64,000 nt of DNA, taken from positions 1 through 64,000 of the forward strand of contig JAOZVV010000200.1 in assembly GCA_025869365.1 (NCBI GenBank), given 5' to 3'. The position numbers and the translations under genes were made by a program. Of the stretch, positions 26,309-33,891 are shown one piece after another (the stretch's first letter is position 1; every line of letters begins with the position of its first letter). The stretch comes from Pseudonocardia sp. (GTDB lineage Bacteria; Actinomycetota; Actinomycetes; Mycobacteriales; Pseudonocardiaceae). Below the pieces are notes generated by a model, which did not search any database, was not told the DNA's origin, and saw only the letters and a program-made list of their open reading frames with translations.

Positions 26309-26323
26309 CCCCCCCCCCCCCCC
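26309..26323 (+). repeat. Uninterrupted run of 15 C
   Basis: Fifteen consecutive cytosines lie about 99 bases upstream of the first CNNM gene, in its presumed leader (a TAGACT -10 candidate lies at 26237-26242). Such tracts slip easily in replication. The count may also be inexact because homopolymers are hard to sequence. Confidence 0.85.
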
Positions 26324-26421
26324 GCCGCGCGGGGCTGCTGTGGGGGGCCGGGTCGGCCGACCCGGCTCCCCGTCCACCGTGGCACCCCTCCCGCGCCGCC
26401 GCGCGCGCGCCGGGGAGCGCG

Positions 26422-27756
26422 ATGACCGTCCTCCTCCCGCTGCTGGGCCTGCTGGCCGTCGCCGCGCTGACGCTGGGCACCGCGATCTCCGTCGCGTCGG
26501 AGTTCTCGCTGACCGCGCTGGAGCGCAGCCAGGTCGACTCCCACGTCGCCCAGGTCGGTGACCGGCGCGCCCGCACGGTGCAGCGCGCCCACCGCGCGCT
26601 GTCCTTCCAGCTCTCCGGCAGCCAGCTCGGGATCACCGTCACCACGCTGGCCACCGGCTACATCGCCGAGCCGGCCATCGCGGAGCTGATCCGGCCCGGG
26701 TTGAGCGGGCTGGGCATGTCCGAGGGCCTCGCCGCCGGGTTCGCGACCGGGCTGTCCCTCGCGATCGCGACGACGCTGTCCATGGTCTTCGGCGAGCTGG
26801 TCCCCAAGAACATCGCGATCGCGAGGCCACTGGCCACCGCCCGCGCGGTCGTCTGGTTGCAGAGCGGGTTCGCCCACGCGTTCCGATGGCTGATCGACGG
26901 GCTCAACTCCTCGGCCAACGCGGTCGTGCGCCGGCTCGGTGTCGAGCCCGCGGAGGAGCTGCGCTCCGCCCGCTCGCCGCACGAGCTCAGCTCGCTGGTC
27001 CGCTCCAGCGCCCAGCACGGGACGATCGACGAGGGCACCGCCGCGCTGCTGGACCGCTCCCTGCGCTTCACCGACCGCGTCGCGGGGGACCTGATGACCC
27101 CGCGGGTGCGGGTCGAGACGCTCAGCGCGGACGACACCGTCGCGGACCTGCTCACGCTCTCCCGGCGCAGCGGGTTCTCCCGGTTCCCGGTGCACAACGG
27201 GGACCCGGACTCGATGCTCGGCCTCGTCCACGTCAAGCAGGCGTTCGGTGTGCCGCCGGACGAGCGGGACCGCACACCGGTGCGCGGGCTGGTCCAGGAC
27301 GCGGAGATCGTGCCGGAGTCCCTGGACGGCGACGACCTCCTGGTCCGGCTGCGCGGCTCCGGCCTGCAGATGGCCGTGGTGATGGACGAGTACGGCGGGA
27401 CCGCCGGGATCGTCACCCTGGAGGACCTCATCGAGGAGATCGTCGGGGACGTCCGGGACGAGCACGACCGCGCCGAGCAGCCGCAGGTCCGCCCGCTCGG
27501 CCGGGACAGCTGGATGGTGTCCGGGCTGCTGCGCGCGGACGAGATCGCCGAGGCCACCGGGTTCCACATGCCGGACGGCGAGTACGAGACCCTGGCCGGC
27601 CTGGTCCTCGACCGGCTGGGCCGCATCCCGGAGGTCGGGGACGACGTCAGCGTCGAGGGCTGGCGGCTGACCGTGATGCGCCGGGACCGCAACCGGATCG
27701 CCGAGCTGCGCCTCGCGCGCCTCGCCCCCGCCCAGGAGGCCACCCATGGCCGGTGA
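26422..27756 (+). CDS. CNNM/HlyC-CorC-type membrane protein with CBS domains
   Basis: A 444-residue membrane protein. Residues 1-200 are a DUF21/CNNM domain with about three to four transmembrane segments and the motif [16 protein letters not shown]. Residues 215-340 are a CBS pair ([10 protein letters not shown], then [24 protein letters not shown]). Residues 350-435 are the CorC_HlyC C-terminal domain. Bacterial relatives are linked to magnesium or cobalt efflux, and the 'hemolysin' name is historical. Start 26422 follows GGGGAGCG. It overlaps the next gene by 11 bases. Confidence 0.88.
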   Translation: MTVLLPLLGLLAVAALTLGTAISVASEFSLTALERSQVDSHVAQVGDRRARTVQRAHRALSFQLSGSQLGITVTTLATGYIAEPAIAELIRPGLSGLGMSEGLAAGFATGLSLAIATTLSMVFGELVPKNIAIARPLATARAVVWLQSGFAHAFRWLIDGLNSSANAVVRRLGVEPAEELRSARSPHELSSLVRSSAQHGTIDEGTAALLDRSLRFTDRVAGDLMTPRVRVETLSADDTVADLLTLSRRSGFSRFPVHNGDPDSMLGLVHVKQAFGVPPDERDRTPVRGLVQDAEIVPESLDGDDLLVRLRGSGLQMAVVMDEYGGTAGIVTLEDLIEEIVGDVRDEHDRAEQPQVRPLGRDSWMVSGLLRADEIAEATGFHMPDGEYETLAGLVLDRLGRIPEVGDDVSVEGWRLTVMRRDRNRIAELRLARLAPAQEATHGR

Positions 27757-28792
27757 CCTGCTCGCGCTGCTCGCGGCGATCCTGCTGCTCGGCGCGAACG
27801 CGTTCTTCGTCGGCGCGGAGTTCGCGCTGATCTCGGCCCGCAAGGACCGGCTGCAGACCATGGCGGACGACGGCGTCGGCGGCGCCCGGACGGTGCTGCG
27901 GGCCAGCGGGGACATCTCCCGCATGCTCGCGGCGTCCCAGCTCGGCATCACGATCGCGTCGCTGCTGCTCGGTCGCCTGGGCGAGCCCGCCGTCGCGCAC
28001 TTCATCGAGGCCCCGCTCGAGTGGATGCACGTACCCGAGGCGTTCCTGCACCCCATCGCGTTCGCCCTGTCGCTGGCCCTGGTCAGCGTCGCGCACATCC
28101 TCTTCGGCGAGATGGTGCCGAAGAACATCGCGATCGCCGGGCCGGAGCGCGCGGCGATCCTGCTCGTCCCGCCGTTCCTGGTCTTCACCACCGTGATGCG
28201 GCCGTTCATCGAGCTGTTCAACCTGATGGCCAACGCGGTGGTGAAGCTCCTCGGGATCGAGCCCAAGGACGAGCTGGAGAGCGCGTTCACCTCGGGCGAG
28301 CTGTCCGAGATGATCGCGGACAGCCAGCGCGAGGGACTGCTGGACGACGAGGAGTCCACCCGGATCGCCCGTACCCTCCGGTCCGCGGAGACCACCGTCG
28401 CGGACGTGCTCGTGCCGCCCGGGGAGCTGGTCACGCTGCCGCCGCAGCCCCGGGTCGGGGACGTCGAGCGGGCGGTCGCGGAGACCGGCTTCTCCCGCTT
28501 CCCGCTGCGGGACTCCGACGGCCGGTTCACCGGCTACCTGCACGTCAAGGACATCCTGGACGTCGTCGACGACCCGTCCGCCGCGATCCCCCGCGGCCGC
28601 GTCCGCGGCCTGCCCGAGGTGCCCGCGGACGCGCGGCTGGACGAGGCCGTGGCGGCCCTGCGGTTCTCCCGGGCGCACCTGGCCCGGGCCGTCGACCAGT
28701 CCGGCGCCACGGTGGGGCTGGTGGCGATGGAGGACCTGATCGAGCACTACGTCGGGACGGTCCGGGACGCGACCCACACCTCCGACACCTGA
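27746..28792 (+). CDS. CNNM/DUF21 membrane protein with CBS domains, second copy
   Basis: A 348-residue paralogue of the gene before it, with the same order: DUF21 domain (residues 1-190, opening NAFFVGAEFALISARKDRL), then a CBS pair (FSRFPLRDSDGRFTGYLHVKDIL, LVAMEDLIEHYVG). It stops after the CBS pair and so lacks the CorC_HlyC tail. The 11-base overlap with the upstream paralogue implies coordinated synthesis, and the two may form a heterodimer, as CNNM proteins dimerise. A 22-bp tandem repeat follows the stop. Confidence 0.87.
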   Translation: MAGDLLALLAAILLLGANAFFVGAEFALISARKDRLQTMADDGVGGARTVLRASGDISRMLAASQLGITIASLLLGRLGEPAVAHFIEAPLEWMHVPEAFLHPIAFALSLALVSVAHILFGEMVPKNIAIAGPERAAILLVPPFLVFTTVMRPFIELFNLMANAVVKLLGIEPKDELESAFTSGELSEMIADSQREGLLDDEESTRIARTLRSAETTVADVLVPPGELVTLPPQPRVGDVERAVAETGFSRFPLRDSDGRFTGYLHVKDILDVVDDPSAAIPRGRVRGLPEVPADARLDEAVAALRFSRAHLARAVDQSGATVGLVAMEDLIEHYVGTVRDATHTSDT

Positions 28793-28797
28793 GCCCC

Positions 28798-28907
28798 GCG
28801 AGTCGCGATCTCAGACCCCGCGAGTCGGGGTCTGAGACCGTGCGAGTCGGGGTCCGAGGCCGTGCGAGTCGCGGTGTGAGGCCGTGCGAGTCGGGCCCGA
28901 GCGGCGG
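28798..28907 (+). repeat. Five tandem copies of a 22-bp minisatellite
   Basis: Units start with GCGAGTCG at 28798, 28820, 28842, 28864 and 28886. The consensus is close to GCGAGTCGGGGTCTGAGACC. The array fills almost the whole gap between the CNNM gene and the next gene. There are no spacers, so it is not a CRISPR. Within units, complementary stretches (GGTCTGAGACC) can form small hairpins. Confidence 0.9.
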
Positions 28908-28945
28908 GCCGAGCGCGGGTTCCGGGCGCCCGTAGGATCGTCGCC

Positions 28946-29557
28946 GTGTCCCGGGCCCTGCTGATCCTCGCGGAGCCCGAGTGGCGGGCCGCCGCCGCCG
29001 CGCACCGCGCACGGATGGGGCGCTGGACCCTCCCGCACCGGGACCGGCGCCGCCGCGGCGAGCCGCATCCCGTGCTGGACTTCCTGTTCACCTACTACTC
29101 GCTGCGGCCCGCCCGGCTCGAGCAGTGGCACCCCGGCCCGGGCGTCCGGCTCCTCGGCGACACGTCCTGGTTCGCGGAGCAGCCCGGCTACCGCCCGGAC
29201 GGGGACGGCGTCGTGCTGGATCCCTCGTCGCTGCCCGGCCGCATCCGGGACACCGCCGGTTTCGTGCACGGCCTGGTCCGGGCGACGGCGTCACGCCCCG
29301 CCCGGCTCGGCTGCTTCGGGCTGCACGAGTGGGCGATGGTCTACCGGACCGCACAGCCGCGGCACGGCGCCGTCCCGCTCCGGCTGGGCCCCGCGGGGAC
29401 GGACGAGGTCGTCGAGTCGATGTCCGTGGCGTGCACCCACCACGACGCCTTCCGCTTCTTCACCGCCGCGGCCCGCCCCCGCAACGCGCTACAACCGACC
29501 CGCGAGGACCAGGTCGCGATGGAGCAGCCGGGCTGCCTGCACGCGACCATGGACCTG
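28946..29557 (+). pseudogene. 5' part (204 codons) of a conserved actinobacterial gene split by the integrative element
   Basis: The protein from GTG 28946 has conserved blocks YRTAQPRHGAVPLRLG, CTHHDAFRFFTAAARP and EQPGCLHATMDL, after which homology ends at the element junction. The 3' part resumes at 40803 with YKWAYKLLPA. The family is annotated in some genomes as 3-methyladenine DNA glycosylase; I know of no biochemical proof. Joined, the two parts give 296 residues in one frame. As integrated, the frame runs on to a stop at 29773 across the integrase start, adding about 71 unrelated residues. The truncated protein lacks the conserved C-terminal third and is probably inactive. Its promoter reads into the integrase gene. 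Confidence 0.85.
29552..29557. other. Left attachment junction (attL core GACCTG)
   Basis: Host codons ATG GAC CTG end here; the element's own sequence (GTCGCAGGCTTAAGG) follows. The same six bases occur at the right junction. Serine integrases cross over at a 2-base centre within a short identity, which this matches. The exact crossover dinucleotide cannot be fixed. Confidence 0.75.
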
Positions 29558-29579
29558 GTCGCAGGCTTAAGGTACACAT

Positions 29580-30965
29580 GTGACCCCGGCCAAGCAAGCG
29601 CGTGCAGCTCTGTACCTCCGCATCTCGGAAGACACGGCCGGCGACGAACTCGGTGTCCGTCGTCAACGTGCCGACGCCGAGAGCCTCGCGCGGATGCGCG
29701 GGTGGGAGATCGTCGAGACGATCGAGGAGAACGACGTCTCCGCAGCGGGCAAGGCAGCCCGCCCGGGGTTTGAGCGGTTGCTACGCCTGATCGATGACGG
29801 CGCGGTTGACGCTGTCGTGGCCTGGGCACTGGACCGACTCACCCGTAACCGTCGGGACACGGTGCGACTGATCGAGGCCGCCCAGAAGCGCGGCACGGTC
29901 GTCGCGTTGGTCCGCGGGTCCGACCTGGACATGAGTACGACGTCCGGCCGCCTGGTGGCGGACCTGCTGGCCGCTACGGCGCGGGCGGAGATCGACCAGA
30001 AGGCGGAGCGGCAGGTGCGGGCGGCCCGGCAGCGGGCCGACCTGGGCAAGGCTTGGACGTCGCGACGTCCGTTCGCCTACTCCCCCGACGGCATGGCCTT
30101 GGTCGACACCGAGGCGGCCCGGCTCGCCGAGGCGTACGCCGAGTTCGTCGTGGGCAAGCCGATCGCCGAGATCGCCCGGGAGTGGAACGCCGCAGGCGTC
30201 CGCAGCTCGACGGGCGCGGAGTGGTCGCAGCCGTCGGTGCACCAACTCTTGCGGAACCCCCGGAACGCCGCGCTCCGCGCGTATCGGGGCGAGATCGTGG
30301 GCCCTGCCGCGTGGCCGCCGGTGGTGGACGAGGCGACGTACCGCGCCGCGCTGGCGCGGCTGACCAGTCCGGAGCGCCGCACGGGTGGCGGCGGGCAGGC
30401 ACGGTACCTGCTGACGGGACTGGCGCTGTGCGGACTCTGCGGGGCTACCGTCCGCAAGGGCCAGCGCCCCCGGGACGGGGTCGCGTTCTACCGGTGTGGG
30501 AAGGCGCAGCACCTCTCGAGGACGCTCGAGCACGTCGACCGGTTCGTGGTGGATGTCATCCTGGGCAGGCTCGCCCGGCCGGACGCGGCGGACCTGCTGA
30601 TCGACCACCAGGCGCCGGACACCGTCGGACTGACCCGCGAGGCCGAGGAGGTGCGCAAGCGGCTGGACACGCTCGCCGTGGAGTTCGCCGACGGCGCACT
30701 GACCGGCTCGCAGCTCCGGGCCGCTACCGAGCGCCTCCGGGCCCGCCTCACGGAGCTGGAGCAGCAGATGGCCCACGGGTCCCGCGCGCCCGTGCTCCGG
30801 GCGCTGGTGGCCGCACCGGACATCCGGGCCGAGTGGGAACGCACTCCGGTGCACCGTCAGCGCGCGGTGATCGACGCGCTCGCCGTGGTGACCCTGCTCC
30901 GCGCTGCTCGCGGCCCGCGGTTCGATCCGTCCTCGGTCGACATCGTGTGGCGCGACCAGACCTGA
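29580..30965 (+). CDS. int: Large serine recombinase (integrase)
   Basis: A 461-residue phage-type serine integrase. The catalytic N-terminal domain (1-150) has the nucleophile in YLRISED and Arg residues in AWALDRLTRNRRD and SGRLVADLLAATARAE. The recombinase domain follows (about 165-265, with RPFAYSPDG and VHQLLRNPRNAALRAYRGE). A zinc ribbon (CGLCGATV, then YRCGKAQH) comes next, and then a coiled-coil motif (about 350-410) that controls direction. GTG 29580 is 22 bases from the attL core. In the integrated state it is read from the split host gene's strand and probably its promoter; after excision it would be read from the right end. No recombination directionality factor is recognised with certainty. 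Confidence 0.93.
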   Translation: MTPAKQARAALYLRISEDTAGDELGVRRQRADAESLARMRGWEIVETIEENDVSAAGKAARPGFERLLRLIDDGAVDAVVAWALDRLTRNRRDTVRLIEAAQKRGTVVALVRGSDLDMSTTSGRLVADLLAATARAEIDQKAERQVRAARQRADLGKAWTSRRPFAYSPDGMALVDTEAARLAEAYAEFVVGKPIAEIAREWNAAGVRSSTGAEWSQPSVHQLLRNPRNAALRAYRGEIVGPAAWPPVVDEATYRAALARLTSPERRTGGGGQARYLLTGLALCGLCGATVRKGQRPRDGVAFYRCGKAQHLSRTLEHVDRFVVDVILGRLARPDAADLLIDHQAPDTVGLTREAEEVRKRLDTLAVEFADGALTGSQLRAATERLRARLTELEQQMAHGSRAPVLRALVAAPDIRAEWERTPVHRQRAVIDALAVVTLLRAARGPRFDPSSVDIVWRDQT

Positions 30966-31087
30966 GAAGCCGCTGAGACGGCCCCCTCGGGGCCGGAACG
31001 GGCAAGTGCTAAACCGTCGGTCACCGGGCATATGGTTCCTCTGCGCGGTTAGCGCATAGCAAATCTCGCCCGTGGAGGCAACCCCCG

Positions 31088-31318
31088 ATGAACGAGCGGT
31101 CCCGTCATGCCCGCGCCCGGCTCGCCCGCGCGCACCGGTTCGACCCCGACGCCGTGCCCGCGCTCGACGCGGCGTACCGCGATGAAGCCTGGCGGAGCCG
31201 CGTCGAGGAACTCGTCGACGCCGCGCCCCCGCTGTCCGACGGCACGCGCGCGCACCTGCGCAGCCTGCTCGCGCCGGTGATCGGCCGCGTCGACGACGAC
31301 GCCCAGGCGGCAGCGTGA
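31088..31318 (+). CDS. Small acidic/basic unknown protein, 76 aa
   Basis: Not recognised. It is predicted helical (RARLARAHRFDPDAVPALDAAYRDEAWRSRVEELV, read in parts), with alternating charged residues and no Cys. ATG 31088 follows GTGGAGGCAACCCCCG. The 122-base gap before it contains GCGC-GGTTA-GCGC (31039-31051) and CATAGCAAAT, a possible promoter/operator. It overlaps the next gene by four bases, so it is the first gene of the element's main operon. Confidence 0.65.
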   Translation: MNERSRHARARLARAHRFDPDAVPALDAAYRDEAWRSRVEELVDAAPPLSDGTRAHLRSLLAPVIGRVDDDAQAAA

Positions 31319-31536
31319 GCCTGAGCATCGGAGAGACCACCGCCGCGGTGCAGACCGTGGCCGCCCTGCTCGGTGGTAACCGTCGCAGCTTCGAGCGCGC
31401 GCAGCGCAGCGGGCTCCACTTCCTCGCGCTGTTCGCGATCACCGAGGCACTCCTCACCCGGTTCGATGACCCGGCCGAGGCCATCGCCTGGGCCGCGGAA
31501 GGCGTCGAGCACCGCGCCGCCGGGGAGGCCGCGTGA
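31315..31536 (+). CDS. Small unknown protein, 73 aa
   Basis: Not recognised. It starts with GTG in a GTGA overlap with the gene before. Two likely helices (TAAVQTVAALLGG, SGLHFLALFAITEALLTRF) are followed by an Ala-rich end. The second helix is hydrophobic enough to be buried or membrane-associated. It is likely cotranscribed with its neighbours. Confidence 0.6.
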   Translation: MSLSIGETTAAVQTVAALLGGNRRSFERAQRSGLHFLALFAITEALLTRFDDPAEAIAWAAEGVEHRAAGEAA

Positions 31537-31543
31537 GCGCCCG

Positions 31544-31879
31544 GTGAGCCTGCACCTGATTGCGGCTGACGCCTACGCAGCCCGGTTCACCAACGGAGCG
31601 GTGCTCCCGGTGCTCGCCGTCGCGGTCGGTCGTGACGGTGCGGCGCACGCCCTGGTGCTCGCCGCGAACGGAGCGCTGGTCCCGGCGGCCACGATGCCGG
31701 GGTTCGTCGAGGTGGCCCCGGCCGTCCGGTCGGCACCCCCGGCCGCACCGCCACGCCCACGCGCGCCGTCGCGGCCCACGCCGGAGCCCGATCCGGGGCC
31801 CCCTCCCCCCGAGGAGGACCCGTGGGAACCGAAGCGGCGGGAGGTCCGGGACCTGATGAGAGAGCGGGAGGGGATGTGA
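31544..31879 (+). CDS. Unknown protein with Pro-rich linker and EDPWE-KRREVR tail, 111 aa
   Basis: Not recognised. An N-terminal beta-rich part (VSLHLIAADAYAARF, LPVLAVAVGRDGAAHALVLA) leads to a Pro/Ala-rich linker (about 62-90). The tail EEDPWEPKRREVRDLMRERE is nearly the same as the C-terminus of the next gene's product (EDPWEEKRREVRALMAERE). GTG 31544 is 7 bases past the previous stop. The stop overlaps the next start (GTGA). Confidence 0.62.
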   Translation: MSLHLIAADAYAARFTNGAVLPVLAVAVGRDGAAHALVLAANGALVPAATMPGFVEVAPAVRSAPPAAPPRPRAPSRPTPEPDPGPPPPEEDPWEPKRREVRDLMREREGM

Positions 31880-32901
31880 CGCAGCGACGAAGATCCGGCG
31901 GGATCCCGCTCGCCGACCGGCTGGAGCACATCGAAGCGGTACGGCGGGTCGCGGTGTCGGTGCTACTGCCGTTGGATCCGCGGGCTCAACTGTCCGCGCG
32001 GGAGGTGCTCGACTTCATCTGCGCCCACATCGCCGAGCTGCCGGCCGACGCCGGCCGGATGTCGGTGCGGGTGGCGGTGGACTACATCGCCCGGGGCACC
32101 CACCTCGCGCCGAAGACGGTGCGGAAGGCGCTGGCAGCGCTCGACGAGCTACACCTGATCAGAGTGGTCCGATCGACGCCGCGGGCACAGCGCGTTGTGG
32201 ACGCGACGAAGGTCGAAGACCCGCGGAGGGCCGAGAAGCGGGCCCCGCAGGCCCGGACGGCCTCGGTTTGGACGATCTCCACCGACCTGCGGGAGCAGGC
32301 CGCCGTACTCCCGCCCGCGGAGCCGAACTTCTGGGCCACCGAGGAGGGCGCGGCGTTCCGCCGCCGGGGTGCAGCGATCACCGAGGACACTGCCGCGCGC
32401 GAGCGCGAGGCCCGGGAGCGTCGCGCGGTTCGGTCGTCGTTACGACACCAGAGGCGCCCAGAGGATGACGCCGCGGTGGACGCGGAGCTCCGGCGGCTTG
32501 CGCCGGAGCCCGGGATCTCCTACCCGATCTCCTACCCGAACTCCTGCCCGAAGTGTTACCCGAACTCCTGCCCGGTTTCCTGCCCGAACTCCTACCGGGT
32601 TTCCTACCCGCAAGCACAGCGCGACTCTCTGCGTTCGTCGGTCGTCTGCGACGACGGCCTGGCGGCCTCTGTCTCCGACTCTCCTGGGTCCAATGAACGG
32701 GTGCCACCGACATCACCCAGGCGGCACTCCACCCAGGCCAGCACTTCCGGCGCCCGGCCGGCGGAGCCGGGCGCAGCGAGCGCAACCGCGAGCGGAACAC
32801 CCGCGTTCCCCCCGGGCCCGGAGGACCCGTGGGAGGAGAAGCGACGAGAAGTCAGAGCGCTGATGGCCGAGCGCGAAGCGCGTGAGCGCGCGGAGCAGTA
32901 G
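31876..32901 (+). CDS. Winged-helix replication-initiator-like protein with NSYP repeats
   Basis: A 341-residue protein. Residues 25-100 form a winged helix (LSAREVLDFICAHIAEL, VAVDYIARGTHLAPKTVRKALAALDELHLIRVV), similar to helix-turn-helix replication or control proteins of actinophages and plasmids. Residues 160-205 are charged and helical. Residues 214-245 are eight tandem tetrapeptides of the kind NSYP/NSCP/VSYP. A low-complexity Ser/Thr/Pro/Ala linker follows, and a C-terminal tail EDPWEEKRREVRALM shared with the preceding gene. GTG 31876 overlaps the previous stop. Replication initiation is inferred from the DNA-binding fold and position after int; a transcriptional regulator is the alternative. 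Confidence 0.62.
   Translation: MTQRRRSGGIPLADRLEHIEAVRRVAVSVLLPLDPRAQLSAREVLDFICAHIAELPADAGRMSVRVAVDYIARGTHLAPKTVRKALAALDELHLIRVVRSTPRAQRVVDATKVEDPRRAEKRAPQARTASVWTISTDLREQAAVLPPAEPNFWATEEGAAFRRRGAAITEDTAAREREARERRAVRSSLRHQRRPEDDAAVDAELRRLAPEPGISYPISYPNSCPKCYPNSCPVSCPNSYRVSYPQAQRDSLRSSVVCDDGLAASVSDSPGSNERVPPTSPRRHSTQASTSGARPAEPGAASATASGTPAFPPGPEDPWEEKRREVRALMAEREARERAEQ
32515..32610 (+). repeat. Eight tandem 12-bp units inside a coding region
   Basis: Units such as ATCTCCTACCCG, AACTCCTGCCCG and GTTTCCTACCCG repeat in frame from 32515 to 32610, encoding (I/N/V)-S-(Y/C)-P. Seven or more Tyr/Cys/Pro-rich turns in a row give a stiff, Cys-containing spacer. The 12-bp units could change number by slippage without breaking the frame. 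Confidence 0.9.
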
Positions 32902-32942
32902 CCCGCACCCCCCCGAGCTGAAACGAGAGAGAGAAGACGATC

Positions 32943-33506
32943 ATGAATCGACGAGTGGTAGACGCCCCGGAGGGGCACCCGCTGATGGGCCTCTCGATCG
33001 GGAGTCTCACCCGCGAGCGCGGAATCGAGGACCGCGGCTACGTCGGCGTCGCCCCGGTCATCGTCCCCGAGGACGGTCCCGCGGACGTGGACCGGCGGCA
33101 CCGATGGGTGCGCGCCGACGAGGACCCGATGCCGCCGACGATCATCCGCCCGGACTACCACATCGGCCCGGGGTCCACGCTGATCATCGACGGCCGCACC
33201 GGCCGGGTGGTGATGGTGCGGCCGACGGTCGACGTCACGCTCGACGTCGACTTCTGGGAGCGGGCCTGTAGCGGCACGGTGGTGGGCGGTCCGACCGTGG
33301 TCACCCCGGAGTGCCAGCACGGACCCCGGAAGCTCTACGAGCACCGGCCCGCGCACGGGCCTAACGCCGGGCGGTTGCTCCGCTACATGCTGTGCTCCGC
33401 CCCGGCGGGCACGCCGAACGCCCAGCGCTGCGTTCCGCTCGACGGCCCGACGGGCCGCGAGCTGCCGGTGTCTCCCGCGACGTACGCCACCCCGGTCGCC
33501 GCCTAG
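32943..33506 (+). CDS. Unknown element protein, 187 aa
   Basis: Not recognised. It starts at ATG 32943 after GAGAGAGAAGACG. It has beta-rich central segments (VGVAPVIVPEDGP, HIGPGSTLIIDGRTGRVVMVRPTVDVTLDVDFW) and two Cys in the C-terminal half (VTPECQHGP and YMLCSAP). The order, between the replication-like gene and the tape-measure cluster, gives no clear job. A 163-base gap follows with TACTAG and TAGACT (33550-33555), a possible promoter for the rightward phage-type genes. Confidence 0.62.
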   Translation: MNRRVVDAPEGHPLMGLSIGSLTRERGIEDRGYVGVAPVIVPEDGPADVDRRHRWVRADEDPMPPTIIRPDYHIGPGSTLIIDGRTGRVVMVRPTVDVTLDVDFWERACSGTVVGGPTVVTPECQHGPRKLYEHRPAHGPNAGRLLRYMLCSAPAGTPNAQRCVPLDGPTGRELPVSPATYATPVAA

Positions 33507-33672
33507 CACACCTCGGGAATAAACGCAAGCTCGAGGTTGTTGTACTAGGTAGACTCGCAAGACCGCGCCGCCGGGCGTCTCTCCCCGGCCTGCGCCCCTC
33601 TCCCCCCGTTTCAGCCCGGCCCGCCTCCGCGCGCCCGGGCCATCCGCATGTCCGGACCCCGGAGGCCCCGTG

Positions 33673-33891
33673 ATGTCCACCCGCCCTGACCCGCTCGACG
33701 AGGTCGACCCGGACCCGGTCGACCTGCCGACCGCCGCCGCGGCGTTCGGCATCTCCCGGGCCGAACTCCGCTCGTGGATCCGTGAGGGCCTCGTGCCGGA
33801 GCCGGAGCCCGGCCTGCACGAGCTGGACCGGCTCGCCATCGCGATCTTGAGCCGCCCGGCCGCTGTGCTGCGGGGTGACTCCCGTGGCTGA
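33673..33891 (+). CDS. Small MerR/excisionase-like HTH protein, 72 aa
   Basis: Residues 18-55 read LPTAAAAFGISRAELRSWIREGLVPEPEPGLHEL, a helix-turn-helix with the LRxWIREG recognition helix and short wing typical of MerR/AlpA/Xis proteins. The N-terminus is acidic. It could be the recombination directionality factor or a regulator of the tape-measure gene it overlaps. ATG 33673 or GTG 33670 are both possible. Confidence 0.6.
   Translation: MSTRPDPLDEVDPDPVDLPTAAAAFGISRAELRSWIREGLVPEPEPGLHELDRLAIAILSRPAAVLRGDSRG

Noticed and set aside
26243-26421. Metal-sensing riboswitch before the CNNM gene
   Set aside because: The leader is G/C-run-rich and contains small hairpins, but I cannot match it to the M-box, yybP-ykoY or ydaO consensus.
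28798-28907. CRISPR-like array of 22-bp units
   Set aside because: Units are head to tail without spacers and differ by several bases; no cas genes nearby.
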